Notes under the pieces: model-generated
The model's database searches: none
Told to the model about the DNA's origin: nothing
Seen by the model: the letters and a program-made list of their open reading frames with translations, nothing else
Translations under genes and position numbers: made by a program
In this document: in pieces, positions 57,046-64,000 of the stretch
How positions within the stretch are numbered: position 1 is the first letter of the stretch
How the letters are laid out: every line of letters starts with the position of its first letter
Assembly (NCBI RefSeq): GCF_006543045.1
Contig: NZ_RBZW01000076.1
Coordinates: 118,820 to 182,819, forward strand
Direction: 5' to 3'
DNA from: Salinadaptatus halalkaliphilus
Lineage (GTDB): Archaea > Halobacteriota > Halobacteria > Halobacteriales > Natrialbaceae
Length of the DNA stretch: 64,000 nucleotides

Positions 57046-59328
57046 ATGTCTCTCGAGGGGGCCGTCGACACCGTCCTCTCGCCGCGACAGTACGAGTCGT
57101 TACTCGACGCCGCCGAAACCTATCGCGAAGCGTTGGTCGTCCGACTCTGCGGCGACGTCGGTCTCCGCCCGGCGGAGCTGGCCGAATTGACGATCGGCGA
57201 TATCGAACAGGTGCGAATGGAGCCGCCGCGGTACCTCGTTCGGGTTCCGTCGGTGGGCGATCGCGACGGTCGAACTGCGTATCTCCCGACGCGGGTCGAA
57301 CGCGAGCTGCGTCGCTACGCGCGATCGAACAGTCTGTCGGCGGACGATCCAATTTTCTCGGTGACGCCGCGACGACTGCAGATGCTCGTGGCCGACGTCG
57401 CCGACCGGGCGAGCGACCTGTTCGACGATCCCGAGCTTACAGACGTCTCCTCGAGTGAACTCAGACAGTACTTCGCGTACCGATCGCTTGTCGACCACGA
57501 TGTCAACCCCCGCATCGTCAAATCCGCGGGCGGCTGGCAGAGCTTCGAGGCCCTCGAGACGTATCTTCCCGAGCCGACCGACACGGAGATCGTCGACAGC
57601 TTCGACGCCGTCGAACAGCCGTCGGGGACAGGACGGGAGGACGATCGCTCGACAGCCCGAACGGCCATCAGTGACGACAGCGTCGTTAGGCTGTTGCTCG
57701 CGGCCAGCGAGCAGTACGCACTCGTTCGGCTGGACGGCGACGGCTACGTCGAACGCTGGAACCGAAGCGGCGCGGCGCTGTTTGGCTACCGGGCCGGCGA
57801 AATCGTCGGGACCCACGTCTCGGCGTTCTACACCGACGACGCCGTGGACGACGGCATACCGGAACGGGCACTCGCCGCTGCGCTGGAGGAGTCGGGTCAC
57901 GAGACCGAGGGGTGGCGAGTCCACAAAGACGGGAGCCAGTTTCGCGCGACCGAGGTCCTCACGCCGCTGCGAGACGACCGAGGACGTCACCGGGGATACG
58001 CCGTCTTCGTCCGGGACGTCTCGGAATACTACGACGACCTCGAGACGGTCCAGAGCCGCCGAGACGAACTCGAGGATCAGTACGCCGTCGCCCGGCGACA
58101 CCGACAGCTATCCGAGTCCCTGCTCGCCTCGAACGACCATCAAGAGGTCGAAACGAACACCTGTACGTCGCTGGCCGACGGCTCGGCCTACGAGTTCGCC
58201 TGGATCGACCGGACGGCGCTTGCCGACCGACGAAACCAGTGGCGAGCCACAAGCGGGATCGAACCCGACGCCATCGACCGACTCGTTCCCGAGGGATGGC
58301 ACGACATCGACGAGCCAGCGGCCGCCGGAACCGACGACGGCGGTACTCGATCCGACACCGACGACAAACAGCCCCTCGAGTCGGGTGCCGGCAATGCGAT
58401 CTCGCCGGCAGTAACGGTCGAACGCGACGTAACGGGGCAACTCGACGGAACGACGTTTGCCGGTGCAATCGCACAGATCCCGCTACAGTATGGGGATACG
58501 ACCTACGGCACCCTCTCGGTTGCGACCGACCGTTCGGATTCCTTCGACGAGGAAGAACGACGCTGGCTGCGGACGATCGGGCGCCAAGTCGGCTACGCCA
58601 TCACCGCCGTCCGACGGCGCAACCTCTTGCTGTCGGATCGCGTCGTCGAACTCGAGGTCGCCTGTCACGACGCGGCGTCGTTTTTTGCAAGCGCCTCCGA
58701 ACAACTCGACTGTCGGTTCGAACTCGACTCACTCGTAGCACTCTCGGAATCGACCCAGCTGTACTACATGGGCCTCGAGGGAGCCTCGCCGGCGGCGGTG
58801 TTCGACCTCGCGGCGGGCGAACCCGACATCGGCGACTGCCGGCTGATCGAGACCGACGCCGACGGCTGGCGGGTCGAGTTCGTCGTCGAGGGCTCCTCGC
58901 CGACGCTGACGCTGACCGAGTACGGCGTCACGGTCGTCGACGCCGTCGTCGAAGACGGGACGGCGACGATCACCGGCGAGTGTGCACTCGACGCCGACAT
59001 CAGAACGATCGTCGACGGCCTCCGGGCGGCGTTTCCGGCGTCGGAACTCGTCGGCAAACGCGAGGCCGAACGGACCGTCCAAACCGCCCGCGAGTTCAGG
59101 GAGGGCCTCGAGGATCGGCTAACGGATCGCCAGGAGGCTGCACTTCGAGCGGCGTACTTCGGCGGCTACTACGACTGGCCGCGAGAGAGTACGGCCGAGG
59201 AAGTCGCCGACGCGATGGACATCTCCTCGCCGACGCTTCACAATCACCTCCGGAAGGGCCAACACGAACTCCTGCGGACGTTTTTCGACGAACCGACGGC
59301 CGAATCAGAACAGAATCGTACCGAGTGA
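57046..59328 (+). CDS. Bat-type regulator with N-terminal tyrosine-recombinase-like domain, PAS, GAF and HTH_10
   Basis: The 760-residue protein has residues 1-185 resembling a tyrosine recombinase catalytic fold: LRPAELAELTIGDIE holds the first Arg, ELRQYFAYRSLVDHDV the second, GGWQS and ETYLP the Trp and Tyr; the His of HxxR is replaced by Ser. A PAS domain follows (VRLDGDGYVERWNRSGAALF), then a GAF-like part (QIPLQYGDTTYGTLSVATDR), and a C-terminal HTH_10 (TDRQEAALRAAYFGGYYDWP). Located between two acs genes, it is a candidate regulator of acetate use. Recombinase activity is unlikely. Confidence 0.85.
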   Translation: MSLEGAVDTVLSPRQYESLLDAAETYREALVVRLCGDVGLRPAELAELTIGDIEQVRMEPPRYLVRVPSVGDRDGRTAYLPTRVERELRRYARSNSLSADDPIFSVTPRRLQMLVADVADRASDLFDDPELTDVSSSELRQYFAYRSLVDHDVNPRIVKSAGGWQSFEALETYLPEPTDTEIVDSFDAVEQPSGTGREDDRSTARTAISDDSVVRLLLAASEQYALVRLDGDGYVERWNRSGAALFGYRAGEIVGTHVSAFYTDDAVDDGIPERALAAALEESGHETEGWRVHKDGSQFRATEVLTPLRDDRGRHRGYAVFVRDVSEYYDDLETVQSRRDELEDQYAVARRHRQLSESLLASNDHQEVETNTCTSLADGSAYEFAWIDRTALADRRNQWRATSGIEPDAIDRLVPEGWHDIDEPAAAGTDDGGTRSDTDDKQPLESGAGNAISPAVTVERDVTGQLDGTTFAGAIAQIPLQYGDTTYGTLSVATDRSDSFDEEERRWLRTIGRQVGYAITAVRRRNLLLSDRVVELEVACHDAASFFASASEQLDCRFELDSLVALSESTQLYYMGLEGASPAAVFDLAAGEPDIGDCRLIETDADGWRVEFVVEGSSPTLTLTEYGVTVVDAVVEDGTATITGECALDADIRTIVDGLRAAFPASELVGKREAERTVQTAREFREGLEDRLTDRQEAALRAAYFGGYYDWPRESTAEEVADAMDISSPTLHNHLRKGQHELLRTFFDEPTAESEQNRTE

Positions 59329-59645
59329 GATCGACGACTCGAGCCGGGTTTTCGGACGATTGCAGTAGGTTTGCAGGCAGTATCGGGAGCTGACTACTGG
59401 CCGATCGCCTGCACTAATCTTCTAGAGTTTCGTGTTGGTTCGGCAGTCGATGCCGGTCGGCGGGCCGCTCGAAACACGATCGTTCGCTACTCACTGCGCG
59501 ATCAGATCGGCATCGTGCGCCATTCCACGCGAATAAATATGAAAGAATAGCCGATCGACGACGATCGGCCGCACGATAACCCGGATGGTTTTGCACAGCT
59601 AGAGCCTCGCTTTACTATGCTCGTACTGCATTGAATTGATGTAGC
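59329..59645. promoter_or_regulatory. Long acs upstream region with inverted repeat
   Basis: The 317-bp gap has no supported gene. GCCGATCG-ACGA-CGATCGGC (59550-59569) is a perfect 8-bp inverted repeat just after AATAAATATG. A second TATA candidate, CTTTACTATG (around 59611), lies nearer the acs start. This layout would suit two promoters with an operator between, or a terminator for the regulator gene. Confidence 0.45.
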
Positions 59646-61622
59646 ATGTCACAGGACGAAGCCAATCTCGAGGCGCGACTCGAGGGGCAAGCGGCGTTTG
59701 AGCCCCCCGAGTCGTTCGTCGAGCAGGCAAACGTATCCGATCCGGGGATCTACGACGAGTTCGAGGAGAACTGGCCCGACTGCTGGGAGCGTGCGGCCGA
59801 TCTCCTCTCGTGGGACGAGCCCTACGACACGGTGCTCGAGGACGACGACGCGCCGTTTTACGAGTGGTTCACCGGCGGCGAGTTGAACGCCTCGTACAAC
59901 TGTCTCGATCGCCACGTCGAGGACGGTGCGAAGAATCGCGCGGCGATCAAGTGGGAGGGTGAGTTAGGCGAGACGCGAACGTACACCTACGGGGAGCTGT
60001 TGAACGAGGTCGAAGCGTTCGCGGCGACGCTGCGGGACCTCGGCGTCGAGGAAGACGACGTCGTGACGCTGTACATGCCGATGATTCCGGAGCTGCCGAT
60101 CGCGATGCTCGCGTGTGCACGCATCGGCGCCCCACATAGCGTCGTCTTCGCCGGCTTCTCCGCGGACGCGCTCGCGACGCGGATGAACTCGGCCGACAGC
60201 GAGTATTTGGTCACCTGTGACGGCTATTACCGTCGCGGGGACGCCCTCGATCACATCGAGAAGGCAAACGAGGGGCTCGCCGACGTCGACCACGACGTAT
60301 CCGACGTCGTGGTCGTCGATCGACTCGGCGACGCGCTCGAGCACTCGCTTGCCGACAACCAGTGCGACTACGACGAGTTAGTCGAGGCCAACGCGGGGGC
60401 GTCGGTCGAGCCGGTGTCACGGGATGCGGAGGACATGTTGTTCCTGATGTATACGTCGGGAACGACGGGCAAGCCAAAGGGGGTCAAACACACGACGGGT
60501 GGCTATCTGGCCTACACGGCCTGGACGAGTCACTCGGTCCTGGACATCGAGCCGGAAGACACCTACTGGTGTTCGGCCGATATCGGCTGGATCACGGGCC
60601 ATTCCTACATCGTCTACGGGCCGCTCGCGCTTGGCACGACGACGGTGATGTACGAGGGGACGCCCGACTACCCCGAGAAGGACCGGCTCTGGGAGATCGT
60701 CGAGAAGAACAGCGTCGACATCTTCTACACCGCCCCGACGGCGATTCGGGCGTTCATGAAGTGGGGGAGTCAGTATCCCGAGGAGTACGATCTCTCCTCG
60801 CTACGATTGCTGGGAACGGTCGGGGAACCGATCAATCCGCGCGCGTGGAAATGGTATTACAAGCATATCGGCGACGAAGCGTGCCCGATCGTTGACACCT
60901 GGTGGCAGACCGAGACGGGCGGGATGATGATCACGACGTTGCCGGGGATCAACACGATGAAACCCGGCTCCGCCGGACCGCCGCTGCCGGGAATCGACGC
61001 CCAAGTCGTCGACGCCAACGGCGACGAAATCGGCGCCGGGGAAGCGGGCTACGTGACCGTACAGAACCCGTGGCCGGGCATGTTGCGGACGCTCTATAAC
61101 AACGACGAGCGGTTCATTTCGGAATACTGGGCGGAGTACTCCGACGAGGAGACCGACGAGTGGGTCTACTTCCCCGAGGACGGGGCGAAACTCGACGAGG
61201 ACGGCTACATCACCATCCTCGGTCGCGTCGACGACGTGATCAACGTCTCCGGCCACCGGCTGGGGACGATGGAAATCGAGTCGGCCGTCGTCGGCGTCGA
61301 AGGCGTCGCCGAAGCAGCCGTCGTCGGCGGCGACCACGACGTCAAAGGCGAAGCCGTCTACGTCTACGCCATCCCCGAAGACGACTACGACGGCGACGAC
61401 GAGTTACAAGAGCGCGCCGTCGAGGCCGTGCTCGATTCGATCGGCCCGATCGCGAAACCGGAAGACGTGATCTTCACGCCGGAACTCCCGAAGACGCGCT
61501 CGGGTAAAATCATGCGACGGCTGCTCGAGGACATCGCGAGCGGCAACGAACTCGGGAACACCTCGACGCTTCGAAATCCGGATGTCGTCGACGACATCGC
61601 CGAACAGGTAGGGGAGAACTAA
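59646..61622 (+). CDS. acs: Acetyl-CoA synthetase, canonical copy
   Basis: The 658-residue enzyme has the full set of motifs: MYTSGTTGKPKGVKHT, DTWWQTETGG, GRVDDVINVSGHRLGTMEIE and PKTRSGKIMRR. It is closely related to the copy at 54943 and the same length. It begins a run with the DUF4212 and symporter genes 57 bp downstream, suggesting acetate uptake and activation together. Confidence 0.95.
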   Translation: MSQDEANLEARLEGQAAFEPPESFVEQANVSDPGIYDEFEENWPDCWERAADLLSWDEPYDTVLEDDDAPFYEWFTGGELNASYNCLDRHVEDGAKNRAAIKWEGELGETRTYTYGELLNEVEAFAATLRDLGVEEDDVVTLYMPMIPELPIAMLACARIGAPHSVVFAGFSADALATRMNSADSEYLVTCDGYYRRGDALDHIEKANEGLADVDHDVSDVVVVDRLGDALEHSLADNQCDYDELVEANAGASVEPVSRDAEDMLFLMYTSGTTGKPKGVKHTTGGYLAYTAWTSHSVLDIEPEDTYWCSADIGWITGHSYIVYGPLALGTTTVMYEGTPDYPEKDRLWEIVEKNSVDIFYTAPTAIRAFMKWGSQYPEEYDLSSLRLLGTVGEPINPRAWKWYYKHIGDEACPIVDTWWQTETGGMMITTLPGINTMKPGSAGPPLPGIDAQVVDANGDEIGAGEAGYVTVQNPWPGMLRTLYNNDERFISEYWAEYSDEETDEWVYFPEDGAKLDEDGYITILGRVDDVINVSGHRLGTMEIESAVVGVEGVAEAAVVGGDHDVKGEAVYVYAIPEDDYDGDDELQERAVEAVLDSIGPIAKPEDVIFTPELPKTRSGKIMRRLLEDIASGNELGNTSTLRNPDVVDDIAEQVGEN

Positions 61623-61679
61623 CCGAGCGGTCGATTTTATCGAACGAACCAAGCCACAGACTTTCCACCGAGACAAACT

Positions 61680-62123
61680 ATGGCAGACAAAGACAAGCAA
61701 GAATCAGCAGAGGACGTCAGAACCGATGGCGGCCTCTCGGACGTTGAGCGCGAGAAACAGATCGATTATATGGACGTCGAGATCAACCTGTTGAAGCCGG
61801 CGACGCCGTTCATGCGGGACCACCAGCGGGTGATCCTGATCGGGTTCGCCATCTGGGTCGTCACCACGTTCGGGCCGATTACGGCGACGCGGCTCGCACC
61901 GGATGCGATGACGTCGACGATGCCGGTACTTGGCTTCCCGTTGCATTACTTCCTGATCGCGATCGTCGGGCCATCGGCCGCACTGATTCTATCGGTGTGG
62001 TACGCTCGCAAACGAGATCAGATCGACGACAAGTACGGTATCGAACAGCAGGTGTACGAACCCGAAACGACCGAGACTGTGCCGGACGATGCGGCGGCGG
62101 CTGATGGAGGTGTAAGCGAATGA
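61680..62123 (+). CDS. DUF4212 small subunit of a sodium:solute symporter
   Basis: The 147-residue protein has an acidic N-terminal tail, then two hydrophobic helices (VILIGFAIWVVTTFGPITAT and LHYFLIAIVGPSAALILSVW) and the motif VWYARKRDQIDDKYGI. This is the DUF4212 partner usually encoded before VC_2705-type symporters. Its stop overlaps the start of the symporter by four bases. Confidence 0.92.
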   Translation: MADKDKQESAEDVRTDGGLSDVEREKQIDYMDVEINLLKPATPFMRDHQRVILIGFAIWVVTTFGPITATRLAPDAMTSTMPVLGFPLHYFLIAIVGPSAALILSVWYARKRDQIDDKYGIEQQVYEPETTETVPDDAAAADGGVSE

Positions 62124-63832
62124 TAGACGCGCTCGCGGTGACGCCGGAACTCGCGACGGTTCCGCTACAGGCGTCAGAAGAACTGCTACCGGAGGGGCTC
62201 GACATTTCGTTCAAGGCCGCTCCCGCAGTCATCGTCGTGTTGATGATGCTGTCGTTCCTCGTGGCTGGCTTCTTCTACAGGGTCGCTAACACGGACGACA
62301 TGTGGGTCGCCGGCCGCTCGATCGGGAACGTCGAGAACGGGATGGCGATCGGCTCGAACTGGATGTCGGCCGCGTCGTATCTCGGAATGGCGGCGCTGAT
62401 CGCCCTTTCGGGGGTTTACGGCCTCGCATTCGTCGTCGGCTGGACCACGGGATATTTCATCCTGCTAATCTTCATGGCCGCGCAGATGCGCCGATTCGGG
62501 AAATACACCGCACCGGACTTCGTCGGGGACCGATTCAACTCCGACACCGCCAGAGCGCTGGCCGCGGTCACCACGTTCCTCATCGGACTCGTGTACGCGC
62601 TCGGACAGGCCCGTGGGATGGGACTCGTCGGGATGTACATCCTCGGTGACTGGTCTGCCATCACTGGCGGCACGCTGAGTGCCTACCAGACGATGATGGT
62701 CCTGTTCATGGTCGTCACCATTGCGTACCTCGCGCTATCCGGGATGCTGGGAGCGACCAAGAACATGGTGCTTCAGTACGTTATTCTGATCGTCGCGTTC
62801 CTCGTCGGCCTGCTCGTTACGGGCTGGACCACCGGGTACACGACCATCCTGCCACAGATCGAGTACGGGCTGTTGATCGACCAGCTCGGCAACGAGTTCT
62901 CCGATCCCTTCGCCGGTGGGAGCTACTACCTCTGGATCGCGACCTGTTTCAGCCTGATCTTCGGGACCTGCGGACTGCCCCACGTCCTGGTCAGGTTCTA
63001 CACGGTCGAGAACGAACGGATCGCCCGCTGGTCGTGCACCTGGGGGCTGTTCTTCATCTGTCTGCTGTACCTGAGTGCACCCGCGTTCGCGGCGATCGGA
63101 ACGCTCCTGTTCAGCGAGAACATCACAGCCGCCTACGGCGACCCCGGCATGACCGACGTCGCCGGTGACGTGATCGTCGTCCTGGCCGCACAGCTCGCCG
63201 GGTTACCGGAGTGGTTCGTGGGCATCGTGGCCGCCGGCGGTATCGCGGCGGCGATTGCGACCACGGCCGGCCTGTTCATCGCCGCGTCGTCTGCCATTTC
63301 ACACGACATCTACGCGAACATCATCAACGAAGACGCGACCCAGCGCCAGCAAGTCCTGATCGGGCGCCTGAGCATCGTCCTGCTGGGCGTGCTGACGATC
63401 ATCATGACGCTTGATCCGTCCGCACCGATCGCCGCGCTCGTCTCCTTTGCGTTCGCACTCGCTGCGATCGTGCTGTTCCCGATGTTCTTCCTCGGGCTCT
63501 GGTGGGAGCGCACCAACCGACAGGGTGCACTCGCCGGCATGGTCATCGGACTGATCATCTGGACCATCCCGATGCTCAACGAAGGACATCTCATGAACGA
63601 ACCGTGGGGCATCGAGTGGCTCGCGACCTGGGTGCCGGCGATCGGTTCCGGACTGATCGGCGTCCCAGTCGTCTTCGCCGTCGTCATCGTCGTCTCGCTG
63701 CTCACTGACGACCCGCCACTCGAGACCAAACAGATGGTCCGACAATGTCACAGCCCAGATCCGATGCCGAAAGACAAGACTGCGGCGGATATCGTCGCCG
63801 AAAAGAACGGAAACGCACCAGCCGACGACTAA
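62120..63832 (+). CDS. Sodium:solute symporter, VC_2705/ActP-like, probable acetate transporter
   Basis: The 570-residue protein has about 13 membrane helices. SSS family motifs include VAGRSIGNVENGMAIGSNWM near the start, LGQARGMGLVGMYI, and GTCGLPHVLVRFYTV. The pairing with DUF4212 and the position after acs support acetate or a related short acid as substrate, driven by sodium. It is followed by a Usp gene 3 bp later. Confidence 0.92.
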   Translation: MIDALAVTPELATVPLQASEELLPEGLDISFKAAPAVIVVLMMLSFLVAGFFYRVANTDDMWVAGRSIGNVENGMAIGSNWMSAASYLGMAALIALSGVYGLAFVVGWTTGYFILLIFMAAQMRRFGKYTAPDFVGDRFNSDTARALAAVTTFLIGLVYALGQARGMGLVGMYILGDWSAITGGTLSAYQTMMVLFMVVTIAYLALSGMLGATKNMVLQYVILIVAFLVGLLVTGWTTGYTTILPQIEYGLLIDQLGNEFSDPFAGGSYYLWIATCFSLIFGTCGLPHVLVRFYTVENERIARWSCTWGLFFICLLYLSAPAFAAIGTLLFSENITAAYGDPGMTDVAGDVIVVLAAQLAGLPEWFVGIVAAGGIAAAIATTAGLFIAASSAISHDIYANIINEDATQRQQVLIGRLSIVLLGVLTIIMTLDPSAPIAALVSFAFALAAIVLFPMFFLGLWWERTNRQGALAGMVIGLIIWTIPMLNEGHLMNEPWGIEWLATWVPAIGSGLIGVPVVFAVVIVVSLLTDDPPLETKQMVRQCHSPDPMPKDKTAADIVAEKNGNAPADD

Positions 63833-63835
63833 CCA

Positions 63836-64000
63836 ATGTACGAACGCATACTCATTCCGACGGACGGCAGCAACGTCGCACAGGCAGCGGTCGACAGCGC
63901 AATCGATCTCGCCGAGAGGTACGACGCAGAGATCCACGCGTTGTTCGTCGCCGATACCGACGCAGTGGCGTACGGTCTCGGTACCGAACAGGTCGATCGG
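63836..64000 (+). CDS. Universal stress protein, truncated at the window end
   Basis: The first 55 residues (MYERILIPTDGSNVAQAAVD and on) are the N-terminal Usp strand-loop-helix. It begins 3 bp after the symporter stop, so it is probably in the same operon and may modulate the transporter. The ATP-binding end is beyond the window. Confidence 0.88.
   Translation, partial: MYERILIPTDGSNVAQAAVDSAIDLAERYDAEIHALFVADTDAVAYGLGTEQVDR

Noticed and set aside
57046-57600. Active integrase and mobile element
   Set aside because: The recombinase-like part is fused to PAS, GAF and HTH_10, lacks the catalytic His, and no attachment sites or other mobile genes are nearby.

Overview
The window is chromosomal DNA from a haloarchaeon. 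The codons are GC-rich, the proteins are strongly acidic, most genes lack clear Shine-Dalgarno sites, and TATA-like boxes sit about 25 nt before several start codons. Archaea-specific systems include the archaellum, PAN, Mre11/Rad50, Bat-type HTH_10 regulators and halocyanin. The gene content suits the order Natrialbales, but that placement is inference. No rRNA, tRNA, CRISPR array or insertion sequence was seen.

Layout. 1-7.3 kb: HD-domain protein (5' end missing), a small wHTH protein, two small membrane proteins, the sdhCDBA operon, a desuccinylase-family protein and a GNAT protein. 7.3-17.5 kb: a flippase behind a 50-bp tandem duplication, a RimK-like ATP-grasp/retropepsin fusion, a PRC-barrel protein, the proline operon proC-proB-proA, katG and an acidic pentapeptide-repeat protein. 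17.5-31 kb: palindromic intergenic repeats, a 3-methyladenine glycosylase, a Zn/Cd-type P1B ATPase with an HTH_10 regulator upstream, PAN, mre11-rad50, a CDP-alcohol phosphatidyltransferase and a halocyanin-like lipoprotein.

31-46.7 kb is an archaellum island. It holds arlI, arlH, a large arlCDE-like gene, arlJ separated from arlI, a second arlCDE-like gene, arlG, arlF and six tandem archaellins in strict A-B-A-B-A-B order. Homologous winged-helix regulators lie at both ends. The right-hand one is divergent from the archaellins, and both of those promoters carry the same TTTTC-N6-GAAAA site just upstream of the TATA region.

46.8-64 kb: a VapBC pair, an acyl-CoA synthetase, a zinc-ribbon protein, and a four-gene cassette of very acidic proteins with 11-residue amphipathic repeats, glycine zippers and a SAP/Rho-N-like segment. 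An acetate-use region follows: two UspA proteins, two acetyl-CoA synthetases flanking a regulator with a tyrosine-recombinase-like N-terminus, a DUF4212 plus sodium:solute symporter pair, and a truncated UspA gene. Acetate would enter through the symporter and be activated by the synthetases; SDH would serve the TCA cycle that oxidises the product.

The strongest leads are the four-gene acidic cassette (50.2-53.5 kb), the shared operator pair controlling archaellins, the reverse-complement palindromic repeats that coincide with stop codons, and the pentapeptide-repeat/PRC-like protein.
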